Positions 14,001-24,045 of a stretch of 64,000 nt of DNA are shown here, piece by piece; the first letter of the stretch is position 1, and every line of letters starts with the position of its first letter. The position numbers and the translations under genes were made by a program. This stretch comes from Apoderus coryli (taxonomy: Eukaryota; Arthropoda; Insecta; Coleoptera; Attelabidae): positions 4,402,001 to 4,466,000 of the forward strand of contig OU452201.1 of the NCBI GenBank assembly GCA_911728435.2, written 5' to 3'. Under the pieces are notes generated by a model. The model was not told the origin of the DNA, did no database searches, and saw nothing but the letters and a program-made list of their open reading frames with translations.

Positions 14001-14167
14001 CGAATTTTATCCATGATCTCCCAGTGCGATATGCTTTTGCCCAGTTTGTTTAGATTTGGCAATTGTAATGTGATTGTAATACGTGCAATAGGTCGCAGGT
14101 ATAATTGTTGAGGAAGGTAGAGTGGAACACATTCCGCTGTATTGGGGCATCTCTGAAAAGCATTCAT
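11066..14167 (-). CDS. Akap17a: A-kinase anchor protein 17A-like (XE7/SFRS17A) RS-domain splicing factor
   Basis: Nuclear speckle protein that, in vertebrates, anchors protein kinase A and affects alternative splicing. Exons right to left: 13245-14167, 12602-12809, 12453-12512, 12221-12392, 11934-12164, 11378-11878, 11066-11322; 783 residues with all phases matching. The first exon holds the family core (LYLRPIARITI, GKSISHWEIMD, EFIRFEGEI, PGERPDTVHI, KFGSIRYVDIPLADPYRKKM, a divergent RRM, then KHLSDASIRRR). A long charged helix follows (KIAREEKKLLKVQRKLEAIR), matching the vertebrate coiled coil. After it come a Gly/Pro/Tyr-rich segment, RGRGRGG, and a C-terminal RS domain with tandem RDRSDERSSR repeats near 11437-11540. 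The exon-1 donor is AAAG|GTTAAC; reading through it instead would end in a short divergent tail. PKA-binding helix not verified. Confidence 0.92.
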
Positions 14168-14404
14168 AATAATTAGACTTTATCGTTTACCAATACCGTG
14201 AAATAGAATAAACAAAACTAAAGAATGGTAAACGAAAGTCTATATTATAAATGCTTCCCAGATACAATTTATTTTCACAAAACTTTTTCTATTATAAAAC
14301 TGCACGCAAAATTTAAAATTTTCTAGATTCACATGCACAATCATAATCATAGAACAATATTATACGATAATACGATGCTATGCTACAATACACAATGAAA
14401 TCAA

Positions 14405-14502
14405 CCTAAAAAAATAGTTGTCAGTTAAGTGAGAAAGCAAGTGAGTACAAACATTGAGTAACTCACTTGCTTTCTCACTTAACTGACAACTAATTTTTTA
14501 GG
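14405..14502. repeat. 42-bp-arm hairpin upstream of Akap17a
   Basis: Left arm 14405-14446 and right arm 14461-14502 are reverse complements with one mismatch, separated by a 14-base loop. The arms include AGTTAAGTGAGAAAGCAAGT. It lies about 240 bp upstream of the Akap17a start codon. Confidence 0.9.
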
Positions 14503-15659
14503 CTGCGTTTATACAAAAAGCATACATAGGCATATCTATAAAAGTTGAATGTATGGTAATAAAAGAATTTTAAATATAGTAGTAAGTGTACTTTGTCTAA
14601 AAATCAAATTTATATAGGATATACGCTATTATTGCATAAACTAATTTTATAATTACGGTTATCGATATGCTTGCCTATATCCTTTATCGGAAAATATCAG
14701 CAATTTTCACTCACCTGACTTAAACGCACATTGCTTTGACAACTTTGACAGTTACGTCTTTGTGACTTTTTATTCAAAGAGTTAATCCACAGAAATTCCA
14801 TTTAATAAGATTTAATACTTAGAAAGACAATGCCATTAGCTATCCTTAAAAATCTCTTATAGCCTGTGTTAATTTTGACAGTTTTTTTTGTTCATTTTGT
14901 AAGAAAATAGGTACAAGTTAGATGAGTGGCAAGTGATCAAGTCACATGAACCCAGTCAGTGGGTTTCTTGAAAACTGGCGAGTTGAGCAACAGAGAAAAC
15001 GGAGGCTACGCTGTGCCAGAGATATGGAGAGTCCATATCTCTGCGCTGTGCTAATTTAGTAAACTGTTCCTAGAGATATAGATATCTCTAGCTGTACCTC
15101 GTTTCGATCGATCGTTCTACTTCCCAGAATATCTCACCTGAGATGTTAGCAGTCAGTGTCATAGAATAATGTTTGTTGGTCAGTATTTTATAACATGAAT
15201 ATGTACAAGATTATTTTGCCCTCCAATATCGAGGGGCAGAATTACGAGCTTCAGTTCGAACGGAAAAGGTGCCACCGGATTTTTTTTATTACAAAATTGG
15301 GAAAAGATCAAAAAATGTTTATACCTATTACTTTTTACCATTTTAATTCTGTTACAAATAAATTAACAAATTTATTTTACACTTAGTTATACCACAGTTA
15401 TACTATGTAAAAAAATAATTGCACATTTAAATAAAACCACTATATACAGGTGCAAATAAACATTACTGAGAAAGCAAGTTATTCATTATTAATTAACAAA
15501 AAATATAACAATTATAAACGAGAAAAGTTAAATATAGTCAAAAAATAAACGTATACAAAATGAAATGACGTTACAAAAAAGTCTTTAGTCAAAAATAAAA
15601 TTAAATATTCCATTATTAGTAAACAAAATAATGCTAATAAATTTTTGAAATTATAAAAA
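14503..15659. other. Intergenic region with inverted-repeat family fragments
   Basis: Around 14660-14755 sits one end of the small inverted-repeat family found elsewhere in this window (AATATCAGCAATTTTCACTC, then ACCTGACTTAAACGCACAT). Around 14955-15060 is a sequence (GGCGAGTTGAGCAACAGAGA) that recurs in altered form at 47283. A short open frame at 15195-15386 is not recognisable. Otherwise AT-rich 3' flank of mtm. Confidence 0.5.
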
Positions 15660-18600
15660 TCATGTTGGAGAAACATTTGATCTACTCATTCTTTGTTGCT
15701 GTTGTTTCTTACATTCTTCAGCGGTATGTTCCAGTTTTATTTTACTTTTCAGAAGTTCCATAATACGTTGGTACACTGGATCCTATACAAAGAAGTGTAC
15801 AATCAGTTAAGAATAAAATATATGTGCACAATAATACGTATTTAGGCTTTGTTATTGTTTGAGGTAACAATTAATTTTAAACTTTTTGTGTAATTTGTAT
15901 GTGTTGTTAGTTATTTAATACATTATTATCATTAATTAATTAATTGCTTTTCTGGACAAAAATGCGAAGTCTAGCATTAAATGCTATTCGGTCAAAACGT
16001 TTTGTGGTACATACGAACTCAATGATGTTAAAGATTTATTGTTGAAACGTCGTAATCCTTGTCCTGTTTTCAATTTTTTGGCGTATAAAATAATTTGAAT
16101 TACCTGTGTTCTCATACTAGGATTCCACCTGCAATAATACGCTTTCCACAGTTTAATATGTCTGATACTAGCAATTGGCACCAGCACTCGCTGTTGGAGA
16201 TTATTTGCCCAGTATAATGGGTTCCGATACAAATCTAAATGGCTATTAGTGTCTGACCACAAAGATACGGTGGTTTCTTTAAGTTCTGAAAATCATATTA
16301 TTCAGTTTAGCAGCTTCAAAGCATAGCATAAATTCGATATTAAAGAACTTACTTTCTTGCACACGTTCTCGTTCGCTGTTAAATAAAAATGTACCAAATC
16401 GACACGAATATAAATTATCTAAAATATATGTAAGGAAGTAATCGTTGAACTCAAATGCGTTAGGAAATTGCTGTGTAATTTGCCACACACAATCGATGAA
16501 TTGTAGAAAAACTGGTGATCGGTCGGCATCTGAATGATGGTCATCCCCATGCCCAATACGCTGGAATCAATCGTGTAAATTTTTACTCTTTTTAAATCTT
16601 AATTCATCAAATTGAGACCAATATAACAAATTTAAATTTATATCAGCCTAGATCGCATGTCTTGTCGTACGTTGACCCGGTCAGTGTTGAGACTGTTACA
16701 GAGAATGACATTTTTGCTGCTACTAAAAAGCTAAAAAACAAGTTAACTGCTTGGGCCTGATGGTATACTGTCTTTTTTAGTTAAGGACTGCATTCCGGTG
16801 CTTGTACCTATAATTTAGCAGTAAAAACAATAGCTTTTCCATCTCAGTGGAAGAAGTCTAAGATAGTGTCGGTATTTAAGTCGATTGTTGGTAACAGCCC
16901 ATCTATTCTGTTTAATTTCGGTAAAATCTTTGAGGCTTTGTGTTTTGAGCGCATCTACCTGTCTGGCTGCGATAAGATTATACCGATTCAACATGGTTTC
17001 ATGTCAATGAAATCTACAACTAATAATTTGACCTTGTTGACACAGAGGATATCGGAGGTGAACGACAAGATGGATGTGATCTGTATATTTTAGGTCCATC
17101 TAAAAGATTGACATTTCCTCCAGAATTACCCGGTGTTTAACCTTGTAGCAAACTTCGCCACAAGGCTAACATTTTATTCAAAACCAACCTGTTGGAACTT
17201 GTGTCCATAAGATAGCCACTCCTTTTCTATTAATACTTCAAAACCTTTAATTGTCCGATAATAGGGATCCAACATTAACATGGATAAGGCAGTTAGTTGT
17301 GCTGTACGGTCCCAACCGTCTGAACAGTGGACTAACACTGACGTTTTATGACTTTCCACCTAAAGAAATATAATTTATATCAAATCTTACAAAAAGGTCA
17401 ACAATATTATGCTTACTTTATCGACGATTCTCACAGCGCCAGCTAATATACACTTAATATGCTTTAGCCAATGTGTAGTTTCAACACCCGACAACCATTT
17501 GGTCTCATCAATGCTGGGATAGCAAAGTTCTTTTAGTTTTCTCAGCGATTCACGCATAACGTGTATGTTTTGGATATCTAGGAAGACTAGTTCAGCATTT
17601 TGGTATGCGTCTTCAGATTCAAACCTAGGAGTAGTTTATATATTAGTTAACTAAAAAGTACAAACTGTAAAATGAACTTAAAACATATAAGACGCTGTTA
17701 CACACGTACCCGCCACCTTTTGCTTTATTCGCTAATGCATTAGTGCTAGGCCTCGCGTCCATTATAAACAACTTATGGGATTGTGCATTAGCATCCATAA
17801 TTAGTTGAATGTAATGCTCATCCTCGCGACATCTTTTGCCGCCAACCTACAAAGCATTTTTAAAGGGCTTCGGTCAACAAGATATCAAAAACAATACTAC
17901 TTACGCCTACGAGTGGTTGAGAACACCTGGTAATTGTCGCTTGTGATTCCGGATGAATCCAGCTTAATACTGGCACACGGCTTCTACTTCGAAATGCTGC
18001 AACAGCCTGCAGATCCTCATCTGTGGCCTGTGCTGGTACAGCCCATATAGCGGGATAACTGTCGCATATTTCGTACTGCTCGTTGATCTTAGATATTTTC
18101 CACATGTCGTTGTTGATGCCCTAATTGAAATTAATTTTTTATATGCGCAAATAAATATCCTTACACATCCGCAAACTGGCACTGAACCTTAAGGCTATCC
18201 TGTTCATGAGAAACTTCGTTGAGAACGACTTCCACAATTCGAAAACCAATAGTTTAAGTTCTAGGCATCCTGATAAGAGCTTGTGTGTAGATTAATTGTA
18301 ATTGTTTCATAACATTTTCATTGATACGTACGATTGCAAATAACAAGTCAAAGAATTATTTAACCATTACAAGATTATCAGTTCTTCGCGACTTTTAAAA
18401 ATCGTACTAACTGTCAGCTATCTCCATACTCTTGACGATTTCAAGAAAGTTATGAAAGTTCTTAAAGAAATTGTGGTGCACTCGGTTTGCACCCTGTATT
18501 AACCAAGATTTCACCCTATTAAAATAAGTAATATTAGTCTTACATAAACAAACATAGCATAACAAATCTACAATTGTGTTATGATAATAGAATCCAAAAA

Positions 18601-21600
18601 CACATAACAAAACAATCGTATTATAATAACATAATTCAAAACATTAAACAAAACCATTAACAGGTGTATTTATAATAACATAATTCAAGGCGCCACACTT
18701 GACGCTGACCTAGACCTAGCACGTACATTGCCATATAAATACAGTCACCTTTATAATTAGAAATAATCAGTTAATAGATGAAAAAGATGTAAATACCATG
18801 TATTCATTGTATATAAACATTTATCATCTAAATTGTTATAAGTGTAAAATTGTTGAATATTAAGAAAAATAAAACGTTGGTCCAACTATAAGTTGTTTTG
18901 ATGAACTACAATAAAGGCGGCACTACATGGCGATCCTGCCCAACGAATTTGATTCTGTAAAGCAGTCCCAGATAGAGAAACTTAAGAGTGAGTCAAATTT
19001 TATATACTAATATGGGAACGACGAACTCGAAGCACTCAGACGTCACCGATACGGGAGTAGTCAACGCTAATTTGATCCTCGACGAACAAACCATTCAAGC
19101 CCCTTTGGACGTAAAAATTTTATTGTATATCATCACGGTAGTAATTATATTAATGGCAATTGAAAGATACGCTAAAGCATACAGAAGTAATCAAAGAGGC
19201 AAAACGTGTTTTAAAAACAGAAATACCCAAATCAACAGCGATTCATGACGAAGTAAGAGATAATTTACTAAAATTGTATAATAATATAGTCAGAATAATT
19301 AAAGTATATTACCCTGAGTTAAATGAAAACCAACGTATTTTCACGAAAAATATTTTCGACATCGCTAGAGACAAAACCCTACGCGCATACCAAGCACTAA
19401 AGGTACCGTATATAATTCCCACAAGCTATTTCGAACCAATCAATCCACAAAACATACAAGAGGACAAAGAAATTGAAGTACCAGCAAAAATGGCTATGAC
19501 AACGGTCGAATTCTTCAACTTCGCGCACCAAATACTGCCGAACGAATACAATGGAGCCGCGGAGAAACTTCAATCATTCTTGGACGCATTGCAACTGTTA
19601 CAAGATAACGCTGAAGGACATGAAAATCACGCCATAACATACGTCAAGACAAAACTCGTTGGAAAAGCAAGAGACAATGTTCTCCCAACAGATAGTCTAC
19701 AGGATATAATTGACAAAATAAAAAATAATACCATCCATGATAAATCAGAGTTAATAGCTGGAAAAATGGCTTCGCTACGCCAAAATCATAAGGACACAGC
19801 ACAATTTGCTACGGAATTGGAAAACTTAACAAGTCTACTAAGAAAAGCTTACATTAACGAAGGAGTTCCAATCGCAGTCGCGGAACGATACACGACCAAC
19901 ACCATGGTCAAAACGCTCAAGTCCAACGCCAGAAGTGACAGAACGAGACTGATAATGGAAGCTGGAAATTTTACAAGCTGCCACGAAGCATTGTCAAAGT
20001 TTATAGAGGTGGATACAGGAGCAACTCAACCCAACACAGTTCTATATACGAACCGATACAATTCAAGAAGAAGAGGCTACAGCACATATAACAGAGGTGG
20101 ACAACACACACGCGAACATCACCGCCAGCAATATCAACCCCAGAGACACTCATCAACATATGGCAACAACCAACAACGACAGATGTACTCAAGACATTCC
20201 AGAGGAAACAACAGACGAAGACCTCAACAAAACTACCACGTCGTAAGACACTATACACAAGAAGAAGAAGCGGGAAACGATCAAGGCCCCCAACGAGGTC
20301 CAACGGGGGTAAGCCAGTAAATATTTTTAATATGGACCTATCGCTCTCGAACTTCATCATCATCCAGTCAGACATAACAAAAAGAGAAGATACAACGCTA
20401 ATTGTTGATACGGGAGCGGATATATCACTTATAAAATTGACAAAGATACATAGACACCTGAAACCAAACGAAAAATACGCAAGCGACATAAAAGGAGTCA
20501 CCGATGGTTTATCAAGAACATATGGTACGATAAATATGATAATCTATCTCAATGGCTGCAATTTTCGGCATACCTTCCACGTGGTTGACGACAAATTTCC
20601 AATACCATCAGATGGAATACTTGGAAGGGATTTCATTACCAAATACAATTGCAATCTAGACTATGCAACTTGGACGATGTCAATTGATGGCAGAACAACC
20701 ACACGCATACTAAATGGCCCACGCAACGACCAACTGATAATACCACCTAGATGCGAAATTCTAAGAAAAATAAAAGAATTCGAACAATTAAAAGAAGATG
20801 TCCTGGTCGACAATAAAGAAATTGCTGATGGTGTTTTTATAGCGAGTTCAATTATATCACGGTCAAGTCCAGTAATTAGATTAATAAACACAACATTCAC
20901 ATATGCAACAATAAAAATCGCTGACATCACAACAACAAGGTTAAGCAACTATACGAATGGACAACATACTACAACTTTTGCTACAACACAACGCCGAGCT
21001 CTTACCATAACTACACCCCATTCGAGTTGGTATTTGGTAGAAGAACAGAAATTCCAGACATCCTCACCAACTCAACGATAGATCCGGTCTATAACATATA
21101 GGCCTACTATCAAGAAGTTCGATATCGGCTTCAAGAAGCGCATAATCGCGTCAAAGAAGTTATACAAAGGGAGAAAGAGAAGCGAAAAATGGTATACGAT
21201 CGGAAAGCAACAGGAATCGATGTGCAACAAGGAGACTTAGTCATGATAAGCAATGAAAATCGCACGAAGTTCGACCCATGGTACAAAGGACCACATGTGA
21301 TAGTGAACAGTGAGCAAAATAGTGTAAATTGTACTATTAAAGACACAAAAAACAGAGACGTGAATATCCACAAAAACAGAGTGCAGTGTATATAGCCATA
21401 AACATTATTAGTATAAGTTTTTGTATATATCCATTTAGTTATTTTTAGTTTATTTTACTCTAGGTGTATATAATAAAGCATTACCAGATAATGACCTTCA
21501 TTGCTGGCCACAATGAAGTTCATTCTCCCAAAAGGAGGAGATGTGGTGCACTCGGTTTGCACCCTGTATTAACCAAGATTTCACCCTATTAAAATAAGTA

Positions 21601-23058
21601 ATATTAGTCTTACATAAACAAACATAGCATAACAAATCTACAATTGTGTTATGATAATAGAATCCAAAAACACATAACAAAACAATCGTATTATAATAAC
21701 ATAATTCAAAACATTAAACAAAACCATTAACAGGTGTATTTATAATAACATAATTCAAGGCGCCACACTTGACGCTGACCTAGACCTAGCACGTACATTG
21801 CCATATAAATACAGTCACCTTTATAATTAGAAATAATCAGTTAATAGATGAAAAAGATGTAAATACCATGTATTCATTGTATATAAACATTTATCATCTA
21901 AATTGTTATAAGTGTAAAATTGTTGAATATTAAGAAAAATAAAACGTTGGTCCAACTATAAGTTGTTTTGATGAACTACAATAAAGGCGGCACTACAAAA
22001 TTCTTACAAAGTTTTTGCACTAATATTTACCATTCTTTTGAGCTCCGCTATCGGTTCATAAACAGCCCAACCATTCTCTGGGAACACTTCATTATATTCA
22101 AACGCAAACAGCTTCAGTTTGTGGGACAATGGAAATGCGTACATTTGTAATTTTTCGAAAACATCTCGCCTTGAGTGATTTTCCTGTTTATGTGCGAAAC
22201 GTAAATTGCGCATATCCTTACAAAACACTTCAATACCATAAGCGTTTTCGCCTCTCGACGATGCACCACCAACTTTTTCGATTCGAGAAACCTTAAACAA
22301 TTACAGTCCAGTTAATAATGACAAAGTGACCGTTCGAGTTAGAGCTGGTTCAAAAAGTAGTAGTACCTAGTAGCAATATATTAACCATATCCTACAAATA
22401 TCTAAATTTTTATGATGTATTCTATCTCTTATATACCTGTTAGCCTATAAAGAGTTGTTTTTCATTTAAAAAACTTCGAAAATTGACTTTAGCTTATGTA
22501 AAAATGTATTTACTTACTACGCCTAAAGGTACATCTATTTTATTCGATGGGCCCTTTTCACCGGAATTGAAATATAACTTGTAATTTGTAACAGTCAAAA
22601 CTCCTTTTGCTGGACCATGATACGGACATAAATGTGTAACATCTCGGGCCTGTCCCGTAACTGTTTCCCCCGGTAGTAATTTTAACTTGTCTTCTCTAGT
22701 TGATACATTTTCTTTTGCCGCTGCCTAGAATTGTATTCTATCAATAAGTATATTGCTTACTATTAAACAATTCAAATATACTTTTTTGTTACGTTCTAAC
22801 GTTGATACAACATTCTCTGTTGATGTGGAGCTCGATGAGCAATAGCTCTTGCTTGGAGAAGTTTTACCCCAGCTAGTCTAAAATACATAACATATTAGAA
22901 CTGTAAAATTATATCGTATTATTGTTTTCTTTACATACTGTATCTTGTTTAAGATGAGTAGGTTTATTTTCAGTTCTAAAGTTATCAATACTTGATGATT
23001 TAGTATAAATTGTATTTTCTCTATCTAATAAATCAACACTACCAGTTTTACGATTCAT
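15660..23058 (-). CDS. mtm: Myotubularin, phosphoinositide 3-phosphatase
   Basis: Removes the 3-phosphate from PI3P and PI(3,5)P2 on endosomal membranes. Exons right to left: 22939-23058, 22782-22877, 22518-22724, 22031-22291, 17905-18120, 17710-17846, 17417-17624, 17189-17359, 16353-16560, 16104-16285, 15660-15782. The product is 642 residues, almost the length of human MTMR2. Order: Ser-rich N-terminus, PH-GRAM domain ([27 protein letters not shown]), phosphatase domain ([20 protein letters not shown], then the active site [14 protein letters not shown] with Cys427 and the CX5R loop intact), SID region ([17 protein letters not shown]) and a short Gln-rich tail. All catalytic residues I can check are present. 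The 3.9 kb intron 18121-22030 holds a Gypsy element and the 16561-17188 intron a LINE remnant, both antisense to mtm; neither touches an exon. Confidence 0.96.
16680..17110 (+). pseudogene. Degenerate LINE (non-LTR) reverse transcriptase fragment
   Basis: Within an mtm intron, plus-strand frames read [19 protein letters not shown], then after stops [20 protein letters not shown], then [20 protein letters not shown]. These resemble the start of the jockey-type RT palm (YRPI..SKIFE, QHGF..RSTTTNL). Several stops and frame breaks mark it as dead. Confidence 0.65.
18472..18927 (+). repeat. Gypsy element 5' LTR
   Basis: 456 bp, TG...CA termini; no difference from the 3' LTR seen on reading both. 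The identical open frames on the opposite strand of both LTRs are not genes. Confidence 0.93.
19012..19248 (+). CDS. Small membrane-protein frame upstream of gag in the Gypsy element
   Basis: 78 residues starting [10 protein letters not shown], which looks like an N-myristoylation signal (Gly2, Ser6, basic Lys7), followed by one hydrophobic segment at about residues 36-50 ([15 protein letters not shown]) and a basic tail. An ATG 24 bases upstream is in frame, but the MG start fits the lipidation pattern. The frame overlaps the gag frame by about 90 bases in another phase. Short MG-start membrane frames of this kind occur in other insect Gypsy elements as I recall; function unknown. Confidence 0.5.
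   Translation: MGTTNSKHSDVTDTGVVNANLILDEQTIQAPLDVKILLYIITVVIILMAIERYAKAYRSNQRGKTCFKNRNTQINSDS
19160..20320 (+). CDS. Gypsy gag-like structural protein
   Basis: Open for 386 codons. The frame begins within the membrane-protein frame and the first codon there is TTG, so the true start, or a frameshift from the upstream frame, is uncertain. The middle part ([29 protein letters not shown]) matches the helical capsid region of insect Gypsy gag. There is no CCHC zinc knuckle; the end is rich in Arg, Gln and Tyr ([22 protein letters not shown]), a common substitute in this group. No internal stops, in keeping with recent activity. Confidence 0.8.
   Translation: MKDTLKHTEVIKEAKRVLKTEIPKSTAIHDEVRDNLLKLYNNIVRIIKVYYPELNENQRIFTKNIFDIARDKTLRAYQALKVPYIIPTSYFEPINPQNIQEDKEIEVPAKMAMTTVEFFNFAHQILPNEYNGAAEKLQSFLDALQLLQDNAEGHENHAITYVKTKLVGKARDNVLPTDSLQDIIDKIKNNTIHDKSELIAGKMASLRQNHKDTAQFATELENLTSLLRKAYINEGVPIAVAERYTTNTMVKTLKSNARSDRTRLIMEAGNFTSCHEALSKFIEVDTGATQPNTVLYTNRYNSRRRGYSTYNRGGQHTREHHRQQYQPQRHSSTYGNNQQRQMYSRHSRGNNRRRPQQNYHVVRHYTQEEEAGNDQGPQRGPTGVSQ
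20332..21081 (+). CDS. Gypsy aspartic protease joined out of frame to integrase remnant
   Basis: The catalytic triad [11 protein letters not shown] is at residues 23-33 and the flap/second-half motif [14 protein letters not shown] is present, so a retropepsin-like domain is intact. The frame continues through the linker that normally leads to reverse transcriptase. From about 20937 it reads integrase DNA in the wrong frame, so roughly the last 48 residues are meaningless. Confidence 0.8.
   Translation: MDLSLSNFIIIQSDITKREDTTLIVDTGADISLIKLTKIHRHLKPNEKYASDIKGVTDGLSRTYGTINMIIYLNGCNFRHTFHVVDDKFPIPSDGILGRDFITKYNCNLDYATWTMSIDGRTTTRILNGPRNDQLIIPPRCEILRKIKEFEQLKEDVLVDNKEIADGVFIASSIISRSSPVIRLINTTFTYATIKIADITTTRLSNYTNGQHTTTFATTQRRALTITTPHSSWYLVEEQKFQTSSPTQR
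20937..21395 (+). pseudogene. Integrase C-terminal remnant
   Basis: In the third frame the translation gives [15 protein letters not shown], then [18 protein letters not shown] and the SH3-like [20 protein letters not shown], the usual end of Gypsy integrase. One in-frame stop at 21099-21101 interrupts it. The catalytic core lies in the deleted part. Confidence 0.85.
21542..21997 (+). repeat. Gypsy element 3' LTR
   Basis: 456 bp, same length and sequence as the 5' LTR on reading; preceded by the purine tract and followed by target duplication AAAT. Confidence 0.93.
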
Positions 23059-23171
23059 TTTTATTTAAAAATTAACTATCACCATTTCATATATTATTTC
23101 TTAAAATTTAATAAAAAATTGTTAAGATGTCAGATGTCGCGCCTATTACAATTTTTATTTTTAGTCATGCA

Positions 23172-23491
23172 GGCGTTATCCGTCTACGCAAAATATCAAT
23201 TTTCCCTCACTTGACTTATAAGTACGTTCCTCTTATCAGAGCTGAGAGAAATTTCACTGCAACCTGCACGTATGAAAAATTATATTTCCACAGTTTTACC
23301 ATCGTCCAAAGATTATACCAAAGATTATTGTACACATTAATCTTTGATTATACTAAACTCGAGATCTATTTTCGGTGGTTAATGCGCCTTGGATTTTACC
23401 TTCCTTTTACATTCAAATTGCAAGTGAGGTGAGTAGATAGATGATCATGTCACATCAGCCCAGCTGCTCTGAGTTGTAGTAGGATAACGCC
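23172..23491. mobile_element. Small inverted-repeat element, family 1, full-looking copy
   Basis: 320 bp with terminal inverted repeat GGCGTTATCC/GGATAACGCC. The subterminal left part is AATATCAATTTTCCCTCACT and the right part has GAGGTGAGTAGATAGATGAT then CATGTCACATCAGCCCAGCT. It sits between the divergent mtm and Utp15 start codons. The 101-codon plus-strand frame across it is not a gene. Confidence 0.75.
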
Positions 23492-23639
23492 ACTAAAGTC
23501 ATTTTCCTTCAACGGCAAATAATTGCCATTTTATTAATTGGTTTTCCTTTTACAGAATTGACAGTTAATTAAGAAATTTAACATCAAAATGTTTTATGGT
23601 CAATGTCAATTTTGAGAGTTTAAAGTTCTTTTACAACAA

Positions 23640-23707
23640 AAATAAATATGAGGTGAGTGACATATCACTTCAGCTGAGCTGAATCTGAGTTTGAAAAAGA
23701 TAACGCC
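23640..23707. mobile_element. Family 1 element, right end of a second copy
   Basis: GAGGTGAGTGACATATCACT, CAGCTGAGCTGAAT and terminal GATAACGCC repeat the right end of the neighbouring copy. A left end was not found with confidence. Confidence 0.6.
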
Positions 23708-24045
23708 AATACATTATACATACATAAACATACAACATGGCACGGACTAAACAAACAAGAAGACAACAATAACAAAAGAGGAAAGAAAAACCAGAACCTC
23801 AACAAGGAAAAGTAATTCACCCAAAATATTGATGACGTCCCTAAATATGGAAGATACGCTGGATGTATGCTACTAAGTTAGCAGGAGGCCAGTAATTTGA
23901 AGAAGAAGAAACATACAACATAACCTCATTGTATAAAAACGCACATTACAGCTTATAAACATTATTCTATGCATTACAGTTTACAGTGTTTTTGGATGTG
24001 TGTTGTGTAACAAAAATTAAAAAAGTATAATATTTTGTATTTAAA

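Larger units (their letters stand above)
18472..21997 (+). mobile_element. Internally deleted Gypsy-type LTR retrotransposon in mtm intron 4
   Basis: Complete ends: two 456-bp LTRs (18472-18927, 21542-21997) beginning TGTGG and ending CTACA, a 4-bp target duplication AAAT on both sides, a primer-binding-like TGGCGATCC directly after the 5' LTR, and a purine tract AAAAGGAGGAGA directly before the 3' LTR. Internally it has a small membrane-protein frame, gag and an aspartic protease, then jumps near 20937 to the end of integrase. Reverse transcriptase, RNase H and the integrase core are absent. By eye the LTRs are identical, pointing to recent insertion. It could only have moved with enzymes supplied by a relative. 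Confidence 0.93.

Noticed and set aside
15195..15386. 63-codon plus-strand frame beginning MNMYKIILPS
   Set aside because: Short, not recognisable and followed by AT-rich repeats.
18407..18610. Identical minus-strand frames in both Gypsy LTRs (also 21498-21680)
   Set aside because: They exist twice only because the LTRs are repeats.
23127..23432. 101-codon plus-strand frame between mtm and Utp15
   Set aside because: It lies across an inverted-repeat element and has no recognisable protein.
23737..23769. ATG followed by MARTKQTRRQQ, like the start of histone H3
   Set aside because: Only seven residues match, a stop follows at once and nothing downstream resembles a histone.
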